In this document: piece after piece, positions 44,983-54,440 of the stretch | How positions within the stretch are numbered: the stretch's first letter is position 1 | Layout of the letters: the number at the start of each line of letters is the position of its first letter | From: Candidatus Bathyarchaeota archaeon | GTDB taxonomy: Archaea; Thermoproteota; Bathyarchaeia; Bathyarchaeales; Bathycorpusculaceae | Assembly (NCBI GenBank): GCA_026014545.1 | Contig: JAOZIH010000002.1 | Coordinates: 98,775-162,774 of the forward strand | Direction of reading: 5' to 3' | Length of the DNA: 64,000 nucleotides | Translations under genes and position numbers: made by a program | Notes under the pieces: model-generated | The model's input: only the letters and a program-made list of their open reading frames with translations | Database searches by the model: none | What the model was told of the DNA's origin: nothing

Positions 44983-45128
44983 ACCAACTCAACTTCGATG
45001 ATTGTTACTGAAGTGCTATACGCAAAGCTGGATTTAAGCAATTTCCGCTACCGCAACAAAAATGAGGCAGTTCTTCTGCGGGAGGCACACTTGGCTTCTA
45101 AGCTGCTGAGCACCTGTTCATGGGCGGG

Positions 45129-45962
45129 TCAGGCGGAGAGGAAGCCGCCGTCAACAGCGATGAGCGCGCCGTGCACATAGCTTGATAGGTCGCTGGCAAG
45201 CACGAGAGCCATGCGGGCGATTTCGTCGGGTTCTCCCAGCCGCCCAAGCGGCAGCCGCTGGCGGTACTCCAGTCCTGTTTGGATTATGCCCACGTTGAAT
45301 TTGAGTGCTTCCTTAACCAGTTTTTTGGTGCCAGCGGTGAAGACGCCGCCTGGTATAAGCGCGTTTATCCTGAAGCCGTGTCTGCCGTATTCTGCGGCTA
45401 ACGAGCGCGTAAGCATTATGACGCCGACTTTGCTTATGCCGTAGGGCACCAGATCCTCTTTGACGGGCATTACGGCTTCAACAGAGCCGATGTTAATTAT
45501 TACGCCGCCACGTTTCCCACGGCTCTTTATCATTTTTTGGCACATCCACAGAACCGAGTTCAAATTTATGTCCAGAACCTTCTGCAGAAAGGCTTCGTCC
45601 ACTTCCAAAAAATCCCGCAGCGGATAGATGCCCGCGTTATTCACGAGTATGTCCGGCTCGTTGCCCGCCAGCGAGCGCCATAACTGGTCAATCTCAGATT
45701 TACGGCTTAAATCCACCTTGTAAACGCTTATTTTCACGTTAAACTTTGCAAGCTCATCCCGCGTGGCTTCAAGTTTCGCCTCGTCTACGTCGACAAGCTC
45801 CAAGTCTGCGCCAGCCTCAGCGAAGCGATAAGCTATTGCCCGACCGATGCCCGAGGCGGCGCCAGTGACCAAGGCGATTTTTCCGCTTAAAGAAATGAGC
45901 TCAGTCAAGCTCTTCAATTTCTTTTCTTCAGCGCGTAGCATGCCTAATCCGTCCATCAACAA
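45129..45962 (-). CDS. Short-chain dehydrogenase/reductase
   Basis: A 277-residue SDR enzyme. TGAASGIGRAIAYRF binds NAD(P), DVDEAKLE provides an Asp that suggests NAD preference, then NNAGIYP, and the catalytic Tyr and Lys are in YGISK. IPGGVFTAGTKKLV follows. An N-terminal extension of about 25 residues (GLGMLRAEEKKLKSL) is longer than usual; the true start may be later. The substrate is unknown. Confidence 0.88.
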   Translation of the reverse strand: MLMDGLGMLRAEEKKLKSLTELISLSGKIALVTGAASGIGRAIAYRFAEAGADLELVDVDEAKLEATRDELAKFNVKISVYKVDLSRKSEIDQLWRSLAGNEPDILVNNAGIYPLRDFLEVDEAFLQKVLDINLNSVLWMCQKMIKSRGKRGGVIINIGSVEAVMPVKEDLVPYGISKVGVIMLTRSLAAEYGRHGFRINALIPGGVFTAGTKKLVKEALKFNVGIIQTGLEYRQRLPLGRLGEPDEIARMALVLASDLSSYVHGALIAVDGGFLSA

Positions 45963-46044
45963 TTAGCTTAATTATAGTGGGAGTTGCATAGAAAAACTTT
46001 GTCAGGCTGATGCCTTAATAAAAAATGGGATGGCAATTTTCCGC

Positions 46045-46680
46045 TTAATGCTTGTGTCTCCTGAAGTAGAGCAGCAAACCAGCGCCGACGCCGGCTAATG
46101 CTACAGAAGCAACCACTATAAGCACGTTTGGGAAAGATTCTTCGGGCGTTGGCGTAGGCGTTGGGTTCTGAACCAAGAAACCGATGGGTGAAGCGGATTC
46201 GCTGAAATACAAGTGGTTGCCATTAATGTACAGGCTTGCTGTTATCACAATTTTATGGTCGCCGTCTGGCAGGTCGGCGATATTTACTAAGTACGAAAAT
46301 GAGGGGTTAATTGTGAAATTGTTTAGCGGAGTAACGTAGACGCGGTCACTTGCAGATTGATTAGGCGCGATGCTAACGGGCGGATTATCGTCTATACGGT
46401 AGGTATATACGCCGTCTAATGATTGTTCGGGTCCAAAGATACGTGGAAATGTAGTCCAAGTTATGTTGAACTGAAGCAGCATCGTATCCGAATACGCTGT
46501 TTCACTGCGCGGGCTATACATTATCAAGGTGAAGGCAGCAGGGTTAACGCCAGAATCCCGTCCATAATAACTTACACTTTGCGCACCAACCATCCCCACA
46601 ATTAGGAACAATAGGCTGAGAACAAGGGCTAATGCCGCTTTCTTCAAGGACAACGCCAACAATAAAACTGGTTGCCGCAT
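46045..46680 (-). CDS. Secreted, C-terminally anchored surface protein
   Basis: A 211-residue protein with a signal peptide (LSLKKAALALVLSLLFLIVGMVGAQS), an outside beta-sandwich-like domain (FTLIMYSPRSETAYSDTMLLQFNITWT), a Pro/Thr stalk (PTPTPEE) and a C-terminal membrane anchor (VLIVVASVALAGVGAGLLLYF) ending in RRHKH. This plan is common in bathyarchaeal envelope proteins. Function unknown. Confidence 0.75.
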   Translation of the reverse strand: MRQPVLLLALSLKKAALALVLSLLFLIVGMVGAQSVSYYGRDSGVNPAAFTLIMYSPRSETAYSDTMLLQFNITWTTFPRIFGPEQSLDGVYTYRIDDNPPVSIAPNQSASDRVYVTPLNNFTINPSFSYLVNIADLPDGDHKIVITASLYINGNHLYFSESASPIGFLVQNPTPTPTPEESFPNVLIVVASVALAGVGAGLLLYFRRHKH

Positions 46681-46744
46681 CTAATATTTTTTATTCTTGC
46701 ACCCTTAAGGATGGCCGGCACAGGGTAAAAATACTAAAATTGAA

Positions 46745-46819
46745 TGCTCCGGCCGGGATTCGGACCCGGGTCTTCGGCTCGAAAGGCCGAAATACTTGAC
46801 CGGACTATACTACCGGAGC
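46745..46819 (-). tRNA. tRNA-Glu (UUC)
   Basis: The minus strand gives acceptor GCTCCGG paired with CCGGAGC, a glutamate-type D arm (GTATAGTCCGGTCA), and anticodon stem TCGGC/GCCGA around CTTTCGA, giving anticodon TTC. The T-arm reads CCGGG TCCGAAT CCCGG. The discriminator is A and CCA is not encoded, unlike the Ala and Arg tRNAs in this window. Confidence 0.96.
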
Positions 46820-46935
46820 GCGTGTTAGGCCGAAGCATCATGCAATTGTGTTTTCACTCGAATAAACCTTGCTCTCTTTTTCAGCTCAAAATAGCTCTAA
46901 TTTGCGCTTTCCAGAGCGGCTGCGGCATTGCGGTG

Positions 46936-48216
46936 TCAGTAGGATATTTTTGCGGTTTCAGGAATCTTGCCCAGAATCTTCGCTGTTGCACGCTCAACTT
47001 TTTCGCGGTAAGCCGCTGTTGTGTAAACGCGCATGATGTTGATGAAGCCCTTTAGGTTCTCAATGATTTTTGAGACGTCGCTTAGGCGATGCGGCGTTTT
47101 CCTGCCAGCTTGGCTTCTGCTGAAGACGGGTATCTCCATGGATTCCATAAGCACGGCGTGATGATAAGGCACCGAGGGCACCGTGGGCACGTCGATGATC
47201 ACGGCTTCGGCTGCGACGCCTGCTTCCTTCGCGATTTCGCTTTGCATCTGCCGGCGGTAGGCTTCGCGCCCAAAAATGTTCGAGATCATGGTGTCCTTCT
47301 GGTAGAATGTTCGCTCATAGGCGCACTTCAGCATTCGCCGCCTTTCCAAATTCGCAATTATCTCTTTAGACGCCTGGCAGTTTTTCAGCGCGGCCCAAAC
47401 AGTATAGTCATCCATGGCTAGGTACTCCTCAGGCGTCTTAAACGCTGTTAAGCCAAGTTCCTCGTTGGCTTTCTCCATGGCCATGGCAAGCATAATCTGC
47501 GCTGCGCGTCCCACACGGTGAAAATATATGCTCTTAAACGATTCGATGCGGGCGATCATAAAGGCTTCCAGCGCCGAGAGCGCGCCGACCTCCACCGCCA
47601 AGTCCTCGCCCAAAACGTCCACTGCGTGAATAAGCCGAAACACGTCGATGAAGCCGTACTCCGCGCCAGTGTGAAAGGTGTCGCGAACAATGAAGTCCTG
47701 CTTGTCCACATCCACAGCGCTACTTATTATCTGGTCAAGAAAGGCTTTTCCAGGCTTGTGAAGCTTGCCCACTGCGAGCTTCGCCGCTTCTGCAGGCTTA
47801 TAGCCCATTTTGGCGAGCTTGTCGCTTAACTCGCTTTTCTCGATAATCCACGACGTGACGTCCTCATGCGTTTTCTCCAAATCCTTAATCAGGAGCTGCT
47901 CAAAAACATGCGAGAACGGCCCATGGCCCACATCATGAAGTAAAGCCGCAATTCGGGCTAATTTGGCTTCCTCGTCGCCGACAAGACGGGAAATATTCGG
48001 GTTCTCAACAACCTTACCCGCCAAGTACATGGTGCCAACGCAGTGCTCAAACCTAGTGTGGTTCGCGCCGGGATAAACATACTCGGAGCCAGCCAGCTGC
48101 CGCAGCCGTCGCAACCGCTGCATCGGGTACGAGTCAATAAGCTCCTTCTCAGCCTCAGTGATATACACGTAGCCATGCACGGGATCCTTGATTTCGCCCC
48201 AATATGCCTTAGGCAT
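46936..48216 (-). CDS. HD-domain phosphohydrolase, SAMHD1/dNTPase-like
   Basis: A 426-residue HD-superfamily protein. Metal ligands are visible in HTRFEHCVGTMYLA and ALLHDVGHGPFSHVFEQLL, with a later Asp in SSAVDVDKQDFIVRD. The start WGEIKDPVHGYVYITEAEKELIDSYPMQRLRRLRQL is typical of COG1078 enzymes related to SAMHD1 and dGTPases. It is divergent from tmk, which fits a role in nucleotide pool control, though the substrate is not shown. tRNA-Glu lies just downstream. Confidence 0.9.
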   Translation of the reverse strand: MPKAYWGEIKDPVHGYVYITEAEKELIDSYPMQRLRRLRQLAGSEYVYPGANHTRFEHCVGTMYLAGKVVENPNISRLVGDEEAKLARIAALLHDVGHGPFSHVFEQLLIKDLEKTHEDVTSWIIEKSELSDKLAKMGYKPAEAAKLAVGKLHKPGKAFLDQIISSAVDVDKQDFIVRDTFHTGAEYGFIDVFRLIHAVDVLGEDLAVEVGALSALEAFMIARIESFKSIYFHRVGRAAQIMLAMAMEKANEELGLTAFKTPEEYLAMDDYTVWAALKNCQASKEIIANLERRRMLKCAYERTFYQKDTMISNIFGREAYRRQMQSEIAKEAGVAAEAVIIDVPTVPSVPYHHAVLMESMEIPVFSRSQAGRKTPHRLSDVSKIIENLKGFINIMRVYTTAAYREKVERATAKILGKIPETAKISY

Positions 48217-48295
48217 TTTTAAATGTCTCCGCTGTTGTAAGTTATATTTAGGTGTCCCATTATAATGTGTAGCGCTAGTTCAAGGTTGGCTGACG

Positions 48296-48895
48296 ATGAC
48301 TAAAAGAGGCGCGTTCATCTGTCTCGAAGGTTTAGATGGCTCTGGAAAAACAACACAGGCGAAAATGCTTGCTGAAAAACTTAAAGACGGCTACAATGCG
48401 GTTTACACTGCAGAGCCCAGCCGCGGCAAAATCGGCACTTTCATCCGCAAGCATTGCCTTTACGGCAAAAAGCGCCTTTCAAGCATTGTTGAAGCCTTAC
48501 TCTTCGCCGCAGACCGCATGGAACACGTGGAAACAGAAATTCTTCCCGCCTTACAGCAGGGGCGCATTGTGATTTCGGATCGCTATCTCTACTCATCCAT
48601 AGCCTATCAGGGCGCTGCTGGCCTAAGCATAGAATGGATAGAAAAGATAAATGAGCATGCGCTTAAGCCAGACTTGGCGGTTTTCATAGATGTTGACCCT
48701 AAAGTTGCGATGAGACGGCTTAAACCTAACAAGTCCGTGATGGAGAATCTGGAAACTCAGCAGAAAGTACGGGAGATATACCTTAAATTTGTGGAGAAAG
48801 GCATCCTCGTCAGGGTTAACGGCAACCAGCCTAAAAATGCGGTAGCACGAGAACTGTACATAGTAGTGAAGAAGTTCCTAGATACGTTTCACTGA
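48296..48895 (+). CDS. tmk: Thymidylate kinase
   Basis: Tmk phosphorylates dTMP to dTDP. The 199-residue protein has P-loop FICLEGLDGSGKTTQAKML, the thymidylate-binding AEPSRGKIGTFIR, and DRYLYSSIAYQGAAGLS with its DRY motif. LAVFIDVDPKVAMRRL follows. It ends 7 bases inside the next, convergent gene. The divergent HD phosphohydrolase is a functional neighbour. Confidence 0.95.
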   Translation: MTKRGAFICLEGLDGSGKTTQAKMLAEKLKDGYNAVYTAEPSRGKIGTFIRKHCLYGKKRLSSIVEALLFAADRMEHVETEILPALQQGRIVISDRYLYSSIAYQGAAGLSIEWIEKINEHALKPDLAVFIDVDPKVAMRRLKPNKSVMENLETQQKVREIYLKFVEKGILVRVNGNQPKNAVARELYIVVKKFLDTFH

Positions 48896-49407
48896 GAAGG
48901 CTCGGTCTCAACGATTTTTAGCGCTTTCCTCGCAAAAGCATGGTTAATCTGATCCACCAAGAAGGCAGTGAGGTCCCTTGGAGAAACATATCTTGGGCCT
49001 CGTTCATGATGAACCCTGATTTCCACGGAGGCTTGACTGAAAACAAAACGCACAAGGTAATAGTCAAATTTCAATGGCGCCTTCTTCTCGCCAGCATCTT
49101 TATAGTAGCGAGCAACACAGAAAAAATCCATTAACTGAAACGCGCCTTTCCTTAACTCGCCGAGCACTTTCTTTGTTTCTTCTTCGTCTATATAGTTAAA
49201 GTTGGTATCCTCAGCCAAGCCTATTTCGAATATTACTGAGCCATTGGGCACTGTGAGGTCTGCGACTTCCTCAAAACGGAATGGCTTACGGTTCACATCA
49301 CGCAACACTTGTATCAGTTTCTGCTGAAGCTTCTTAGCTGAAAGAATTGAAGCAAAGCTTTCAACGCTATGGAGATTTGCCGGAAAATTCGCGTAAAACC
49401 CCAGCAT
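48889..49407 (-). CDS. Conserved archaeal protein of unknown function
   Basis: A 172-residue protein with mixed helices and strands (FRFEEVADLTVPNGSVIFEIGLAED, FKFDYYLVRFVFSQASVEIRVHHERG). The YVSPRDLTAFLVDQINHAF end looks conserved. I do not recognise the family. It lies 13 bases after the UPF0148 gene on the same strand and overlaps tmk by seven bases at the 3' ends. Confidence 0.6.
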   Translation of the reverse strand: MLGFYANFPANLHSVESFASILSAKKLQQKLIQVLRDVNRKPFRFEEVADLTVPNGSVIFEIGLAEDTNFNYIDEEETKKVLGELRKGAFQLMDFFCVARYYKDAGEKKAPLKFDYYLVRFVFSQASVEIRVHHERGPRYVSPRDLTAFLVDQINHAFARKALKIVETEPSQ

Positions 49408-49420
49408 TTTCAGCTCTTCT

Positions 49421-49780
49421 CTAACGCTTTTTCATTTTCTTAACCTTCTCCAAGCTGCTTAGCAGTTCGGAGAGGGCGGTGCTGAGCTTCTGCAGCTCAT
49501 CCACATCCTCAGTGTTTTGAATCTTCTCCTGTATCGCCGCAACTTTAGCCAATAATGTGGCTTCAAGCTTGTCATAAGCCATGCTGCTTAACGCTTCGGG
49601 CGCTTCATCCTCTTTCACCACGATAACTTTCTTTTCGCATTTACCGCACCATAGCTTTCCATCCTTAAGCCTAAAAAGCGGCGATGCGCAGGCGGGACAT
49701 GACAGGTCGGTTAAAGTTGCGCCTTGCCGTAGCAGGTCAGCCATACGCTTAATGTGAGCATCTGTGGTTTTTTCCTGCAT
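49421..49780 (-). CDS. UPF0148 (SSSCA1/ZNRD2-like) zinc-ribbon protein
   Basis: A 119-residue protein of the family related to human autoantigen p27. The order is a helix (IKRMADLLRQGATLTDLSCPACASPLF), a zinc ribbon (CPAC and CGKC), and a long C-terminal coiled coil (LEATLLAKVAAIQEKIQ, LSTALSELLSSLEKVKK). Function is not established. It is divergent from the UPF0147 gene. Confidence 0.88.
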   Translation of the reverse strand: MQEKTTDAHIKRMADLLRQGATLTDLSCPACASPLFRLKDGKLWCGKCEKKVIVVKEDEAPEALSSMAYDKLEATLLAKVAAIQEKIQNTEDVDELQKLSTALSELLSSLEKVKKMKKR

Positions 49781-49855
49781 CCTCGAACCCTAAAAGTAAA
49801 TACATATCAAAGCTTATATAACTTGGTTACTGCGCTATTGCATTAGGATAAAGGG

Positions 49856-50140
49856 ATGCTTATGGTGAAGAAGAAAAAGATGCAGGAATATGAAGAAAAA
49901 ATTAAGCAAGCGCTAGCTGTACTTAACGAGGTTTCAGAAGACAACACAACGCCCAGAAACATCAGGCGCGCAGCAAAAGACGCCATGAACGCACTGCAAA
50001 GCCCAGAGTTCACGCCTGCCGTGCGCGCTTCAAACGCCATATCGCTTTTAGACGAAATCCTGCAGGACCCAAACATGCCGCCGTACACGCGAGTGAAACT
50101 GTGGAACGTCATGAGCCTCATAGAAGCCATAAAAGACTAA
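49856..50140 (+). CDS. UPF0147 family protein
   Basis: A 94-residue all-helical archaeal protein. EEKIKQALAVLNEVSEDNTTPRNIRRAAKDA and TPAVRASNAISLLDEILQDPNMPPYTR are the family signatures. It is highly conserved across archaea and its role is unknown. The true start may be the second ATG at 49862 (VKKKKMQEYEEK). Downstream is an AT-rich accessory stretch. Confidence 0.9.
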   Translation: MLMVKKKKMQEYEEKIKQALAVLNEVSEDNTTPRNIRRAAKDAMNALQSPEFTPAVRASNAISLLDEILQDPNMPPYTRVKLWNVMSLIEAIKD

Positions 50141-50334
50141 CATGTCATATCAGATGTTTTTTCTTTACAGAAAGCTTGTATCACCAATCAAAGTTCACTT
50201 TTTGATTTTAAGTGAGCTGAAGGCTTCCGCTCCAAAAATCTGATCCTGCGCAATGGTTCGATAAAGTTCCGCTATAATTTGACTGCTGAACTATTTCCCT
50301 TTTTAACTTGAGTTACAGGAGAGCCTATTCTTGT

Positions 50335-51057
50335 TCAAGTTGTGGTGTCACTATCGAAAATGTCTGTCCATTCTTCAAAAACATCTTCTAAATCTTTGCG
50401 AGATACCCAGGAGATACTAATTATAACAGAATGTATTTTAGTGTATTCACATTCTAACCATCTTAGCCCTTTGTACACGAAAAATGACAAAATAACAGTT
50501 ATTATCAAAACGGATATCCAAATCACACTATCTGCACAATTATATTGAAGAAAAACCTCAGTTGGGAAGGCATACAAAGCAATACCTCGCCCGACTATCC
50601 CAACTATGTAACCTATCTATATGGCAAAAATGCTGCAGGATAAGAGAACGTAATTGTCATATCTTCGGAACGCATAATTACTTAGCCCTTTCATTTCGCT
50701 TCTCGAGTGGACATCAGAATGCAAAATATAATCGTAAATCAATAATATTTTTTCTCGCACCTCTTTTGGTGCGCTATCAGTTTTTAAACCATATTTTTCT
50801 TTCAACTTCACAGTTGGAATTATACGCCAGAATTTATATTGACGAAAATAAAACCACCATGGTTGCGAGACAAGAAAACCTATGACGGGACTACCAAGTA
50901 AAGCTAAAATTGCACTAAATACTGAAGTGGTAGCTTCGTAAGTATTCAAAAGCCTATACAAAGGCACAGCATTGAGTACAGCCACAACAAGTAAAAAAGC
51001 TGCACCAGGAATTAGATATCGATTTGAAAAATAGCTTCTCTCAGACATAATCAACAA
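50335..51057 (-). pseudogene. Membrane-protein gene interrupted by an in-frame TAG
   Basis: Two minus-strand frames, 51057-50617 and 50577-50335, are in the same reading frame and separated by only one stop, TAG at 50617-50619. Read through, the 240-residue product has two N-terminal membrane helices (LIPGAAFLLVVAVLNAV, FSAILALLGSPVIGFLV) and a cytoplasmic stretch. A third helix spans the stop (VLLSCSIFAI, then IGYIVGIVGRGIAL), and a fourth follows (VIWISVLIITVILSFFVY). The stop falls inside a hydrophobic helix. TAG ends several normal genes in this window, so recoding is unlikely. The gene is AT-rich. Sequencing error is possible. Confidence 0.6.
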
Positions 51058-51353
51058 ATAAAGAAAGCGTTAATATATTAGCTTTGAGGCACTCTTTCAA
51101 ATCGAGCGGAACTTATTATATCAAGTGTCACAAGTTCAAGCGAGCGTCATTTCACCATATAGGTGAACTGTAAAAATTCTCTCAACTCCTTTCTTGTCTT
51201 ACAGAAAAGTCAGATAGCATAGTCCCGAAAATAAACGCCTCATAGTCTGCAAGGAAATATGGAAGTAGGTATTCGTTTTCTTTTCAGCTTATTCGTTAGA
51301 AATATATGCTAGTTGTTACATGTAAGTTTGGGTTCCAACGAGGACGATACCCT

Positions 51354-52736
51354 TTGAAATATGACGTAATCATCGTGGGTGCAGGTCCAGCAGGCATATT
51401 CTCCGCGTTAGAGCTTACAGAAAAAAACAAGCTAAACGTGTTAATTCTCGACCGAGGCCCAGACATTGACAAGCGCAGATGCCCTTCAAGCCGCGGCTTA
51501 GATTGCCAGCACTGCGAGCCATGCTCAGTGCTTTCAGGCTGGGGCGGCGCAGGCGCCTACAGTGACGGTAAACTTACTTTGTCCACGGAGGTAGGCGGCT
51601 GGCTTAACCAGTACATCACAAACAAGGAGCTTGAGGAACTGATAAAATACGTGGACGACGTCTACTTGAAGTACGGCGCTGACCCGCAGGTCTACGGTGA
51701 GAATCCGGAAAAAGTTGATGAAATCGAGCGTAAGGCGTCTCTGGCCGGGTTGAGGCTTATCAGGCAGAAAATCCGCCATATGGGTACGGAGAAATGCGCG
51801 GACACGCTGCGCCGCATGCGCCGAGAGTTGAATGGCAAAGTCACGTTTCAGCCCAGAACAGACGTTAAAAGCCTCATAGTGGAAAATCACACCATCAAAG
51901 GCGTTGAGACGGCGAATGGCGAAAAATTCTACGGCAAATACGTCATAATCGCGCCGGGCAGAAGCGGTGCTGAATGGCTCCAGAATGAAGCCCAGTTTCA
52001 CGGCTTGAAAACTGTGAATAATCCTGTGGACATAGGCGTGAGGGTTGAAGTTTTAGCTTCAGTTATGGAGGAGTTAACCAAGGTACTCTACGAGCCGAAG
52101 CTCATCTATTACTCAAAGATTTTTGATGATCAGGTTCGCACGTTCTGCGTTTCGCCTTACGGCGAGGTTACAACTGAGTCCTATGATGGAGTGTTAACTG
52201 TTAACGGGCAGAGTTATGCTGAAAGGAAAACGAAAAACACTAATTTCGCTATTCTTGTGAGCACGTCGTTCACGGAGCCTTTCAAGGAGCCCATAGCCTA
52301 CGGAAAATACATCGCGAGACTCTCAAACTTGCTCAGCGGCGGCGTAATAGTGCAGCGCCTAGGCGACTTGGTTGCGGGCAGACGCTCAACTCCCGAGAGG
52401 ATAGCCCGAAGCGTCGTAACACCCACATTGAAGAATGCCACGCCAGGCGACTTAAGCTTCGTATTACCCTACAGGTACTTGGCTGACATACGAGAAATGC
52501 TGCAAGCGCTGGACACGATTGCGCCTGGAGTCCACTCGCGGGACACACTCCTATATGGTGTAGAAGTGAAATTCTACTCCTCGCATCTGCAGTTAAGCAA
52601 TGTCTTGGAAACCAAAATCCAGAACATGTTCACAATCGGCGACGGCGCAGGAGTCACCAGAGGCTTAGTGCAAGCTTCAGCTTCAGGCGTAATAGTAGCC
52701 AGAGAAATACTTAGAAGGGAAAAGCTGAAGGCATAA
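51354..52736 (+). CDS. FAD-dependent oxidoreductase, COG2509
   Basis: A flavoprotein of about 460 residues. It starts KYDVIIVGAGPAGIFSALELTEK, a Rossmann FAD site, and has CPSSRGLDCQHCEPCSVLSGWGGAGAYSDGKLTL with conserved cysteines, then GRSGAEWLQ and the C-terminal FAD contact FTIGDGAGVTRGLVQASASG. This matches COG2509, a widespread dehydrogenase family of uncertain substrate. TTG 51354 with GAGGA upstream is preferred; the frame is open from 51306. The SPFH operon begins three bases after its stop. Confidence 0.88.
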   Translation: MKYDVIIVGAGPAGIFSALELTEKNKLNVLILDRGPDIDKRRCPSSRGLDCQHCEPCSVLSGWGGAGAYSDGKLTLSTEVGGWLNQYITNKELEELIKYVDDVYLKYGADPQVYGENPEKVDEIERKASLAGLRLIRQKIRHMGTEKCADTLRRMRRELNGKVTFQPRTDVKSLIVENHTIKGVETANGEKFYGKYVIIAPGRSGAEWLQNEAQFHGLKTVNNPVDIGVRVEVLASVMEELTKVLYEPKLIYYSKIFDDQVRTFCVSPYGEVTTESYDGVLTVNGQSYAERKTKNTNFAILVSTSFTEPFKEPIAYGKYIARLSNLLSGGVIVQRLGDLVAGRRSTPERIARSVVTPTLKNATPGDLSFVLPYRYLADIREMLQALDTIAPGVHSRDTLLYGVEVKFYSSHLQLSNVLETKIQNMFTIGDGAGVTRGLVQASASGVIVAREILRREKLKA

Positions 52737-52739
52737 CAG

Positions 52740-53492
52740 ATGGCGATAGCCCAAAGCATCAGGTGCTCGCACTGCGGCGCGCCTGTGGAATTCACTCCGG
52801 GCGAGATAATCGCCACATGCAGATACTGCGGCTTCATGACTGTCATAGAAACTGGACAAGCCTACAATTTTGAACACGCGCTTTTGCTAAATAAGTATGA
52901 CGAAAAGCGCATAGAGGAGCCCGTGAAGAGTTGGATGCAATCAGGCTTTCTGAAGCCTCCAGACCTCGCCAGAAAGGCAAAGATTCTGGAGAAGAATCTT
53001 GTTTATTTACCGTTTTGGGTTGTTTCTGTTGAGGCTAAAACAAGCTATAAGGGCATATTCGAACGGATAACACCGCCGATTGTTAAGGAAGGGAGAATTC
53101 AGAAAGAGTATAACTGGCTTGTTTTGGCAAGAGAAGCTGCAGGATTCCCAACCAGAGAATATGACGTGCCATTAGAAGGCAAAATTCCCTATGATTTTCG
53201 TAAGATCGAAGGCTTTGCTAAAGTTTTGAACAGCGAGATCGACAGGGAAGAGGCTTTAGAAATGGCGAAGCAGCAAATCGAAGCGCACCATCGATTTCTT
53301 CTACAGCAGGAACTGGATAGGATAGTTGAGATGAGCACCGAGTTCGATGTGAAGCAGGCGGTTTACTTGCATGCGCCGGTATGGTTCATAAAATACGAGT
53401 ATAAGGGTAGAAGCTATCAGTTGCTGATCGACGGAGCCACGGGAAACGTCATAAAGGGCGAAATACCGCAGAAAGGCTTCGGAATTTTTTAA
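52740..53492 (+). CDS. Zinc-ribbon protein of the SPFH operon
   Basis: A 250-residue soluble protein. The N-terminus is a zinc ribbon (CSHCGAPVEFTPGEIIATCRYCG), followed by a larger domain with VYLPFWVVSVEAKTSYKG and APVWFIKYEYKGRSYQLLIDGATGNVIKGE. The last part resembles the YdjG-type or TFIIB-ribbon proteins found next to SPFH proteins in bacteria. It is first of four closely spaced genes (52740-55481). Confidence 0.7.
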   Translation: MAIAQSIRCSHCGAPVEFTPGEIIATCRYCGFMTVIETGQAYNFEHALLLNKYDEKRIEEPVKSWMQSGFLKPPDLARKAKILEKNLVYLPFWVVSVEAKTSYKGIFERITPPIVKEGRIQKEYNWLVLAREAAGFPTREYDVPLEGKIPYDFRKIEGFAKVLNSEIDREEALEMAKQQIEAHHRFLLQQELDRIVEMSTEFDVKQAVYLHAPVWFIKYEYKGRSYQLLIDGATGNVIKGEIPQKGFGIF

Positions 53493-53530
53493 CTAAACTC
53501 TTAAAAGAGAGATTCCACTCCATACTAAAA

Positions 53531-53899
53531 TTGGCCGGTGCCTACGAGGTAATGGGGATGGAAAGCAGTCGAAAAACTTTAAGTTATGGAGTAGGCGCCC
53601 TTGCTGTTCTCGTTGCATCGCTTGGTTGTGCCGCGGTAGTTTACGGTTTACCTTTGTTGGCATTCAATTTGTTAAATCTTCCTGCATGGATTCTTGGGCC
53701 TGTAGGTGCTTATACGTTGGCCTATGCGGTTATCGCAGGCAAGGATGCGACTTATTATTTGGTTTGGGGCAGCATAACGTTCGCCATCGCTCTTATATCC
53801 GCGCTTTATACTCTATTGAATCCCTTTGTCATAGTAGGCGTTCTCGCCGTTATCATAGCCATCATAGGTATTTTGGCATATCAGAGGAGTAAAAAATGA
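53531..53899 (+). CDS. Small polytopic membrane protein of the SPFH operon
   Basis: A protein of up to 122 residues with about four membrane helices (GVGALAVLVASLGCAAVVYGL, WILGPVGAYTLAYAVIAG, YLVWGSITFAIALISALY, FVIVGVLAVIIAIIGILAY). ATG 53552 or 53558 are likelier starts than TTG 53531. It overlaps the next gene by four bases. It could be the membrane anchor of the operon, in the place YdjH takes in Bacillus. Confidence 0.65.
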   Translation: MAGAYEVMGMESSRKTLSYGVGALAVLVASLGCAAVVYGLPLLAFNLLNLPAWILGPVGAYTLAYAVIAGKDATYYLVWGSITFAIALISALYTLLNPFVIVGVLAVIIAIIGILAYQRSKK

Positions 53900-54438
53900 G
53901 TGAAAAAGATTATTTGGAAAAAGTTAAAGGTGAACGCACCCTTCTGGAAAAAATCATGAGCTACATTCCAGGATACAGAGGCTACAAGGAAAAAGAGCTT
54001 AGAAGAGAAAGTGACCGGCTGGTCAGAATGGAAGTTGTCAACAGGCTTAAAGCTGCAAAAATGGATTTCCGAAGAGCCTTCGCCAATCCCTCAGCTGTCC
54101 AGAAGCTTTCAGGCGATGACACGTACCGTTTTGAAGCCTTTAACGCTAGGATCGACAGAGTTACTCAGCGCATAGATCGGGCAGTCGCGGGTTACGCGGG
54201 CATGTTCGACGCCGTGAAAGTTAAAGAAAACAAGCTTGACGCCGTTCTCCGGCATGATTTGAGCTTGATAGAGAAAGCGGAGGCGGTAAAAGCGAGCGTT
54301 AAAAAGACCAATCAAATTGAGGCGGGAACAGAGGAGTGGCGCGCGGCAATGGATGCGGTTATAGCGGAGATTGAGGAGCTGGATAAGCTAGTTGATGAGC
54401 GTGCCGAGATTCTGAGGGGACTGGGAGGGGAAGCATAG
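53896..54438 (+). CDS. Coiled-coil protein of the SPFH operon
   Basis: A 180-residue, highly charged helical protein. LEKIMSYIPGYRGYKEKELRR opens it, then long helices with heptad patterns (RIDRVTQRIDRAVAGYAGMFD, MDAVIAEIEELDKLVDER). It has no cysteines or membrane helices. It lies between the membrane protein (4-base overlap) and the SPFH gene (2-base gap). In bacteria the equivalent position is often filled by PspA; sequence similarity to PspA was not evident by eye. Confidence 0.65.
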   Translation: MSEKDYLEKVKGERTLLEKIMSYIPGYRGYKEKELRRESDRLVRMEVVNRLKAAKMDFRRAFANPSAVQKLSGDDTYRFEAFNARIDRVTQRIDRAVAGYAGMFDAVKVKENKLDAVLRHDLSLIEKAEAVKASVKKTNQIEAGTEEWRAAMDAVIAEIEELDKLVDERAEILRGLGGEA

Positions 54439-54440
54439 AA

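Noticed and set aside
50617..50619. TAG as a pyrrolysine codon
   Set aside because: TAG ends dnaG, ncsA, mfnD and other ordinary genes here, no pyl genes are visible, and the position is inside a hydrophobic membrane helix.
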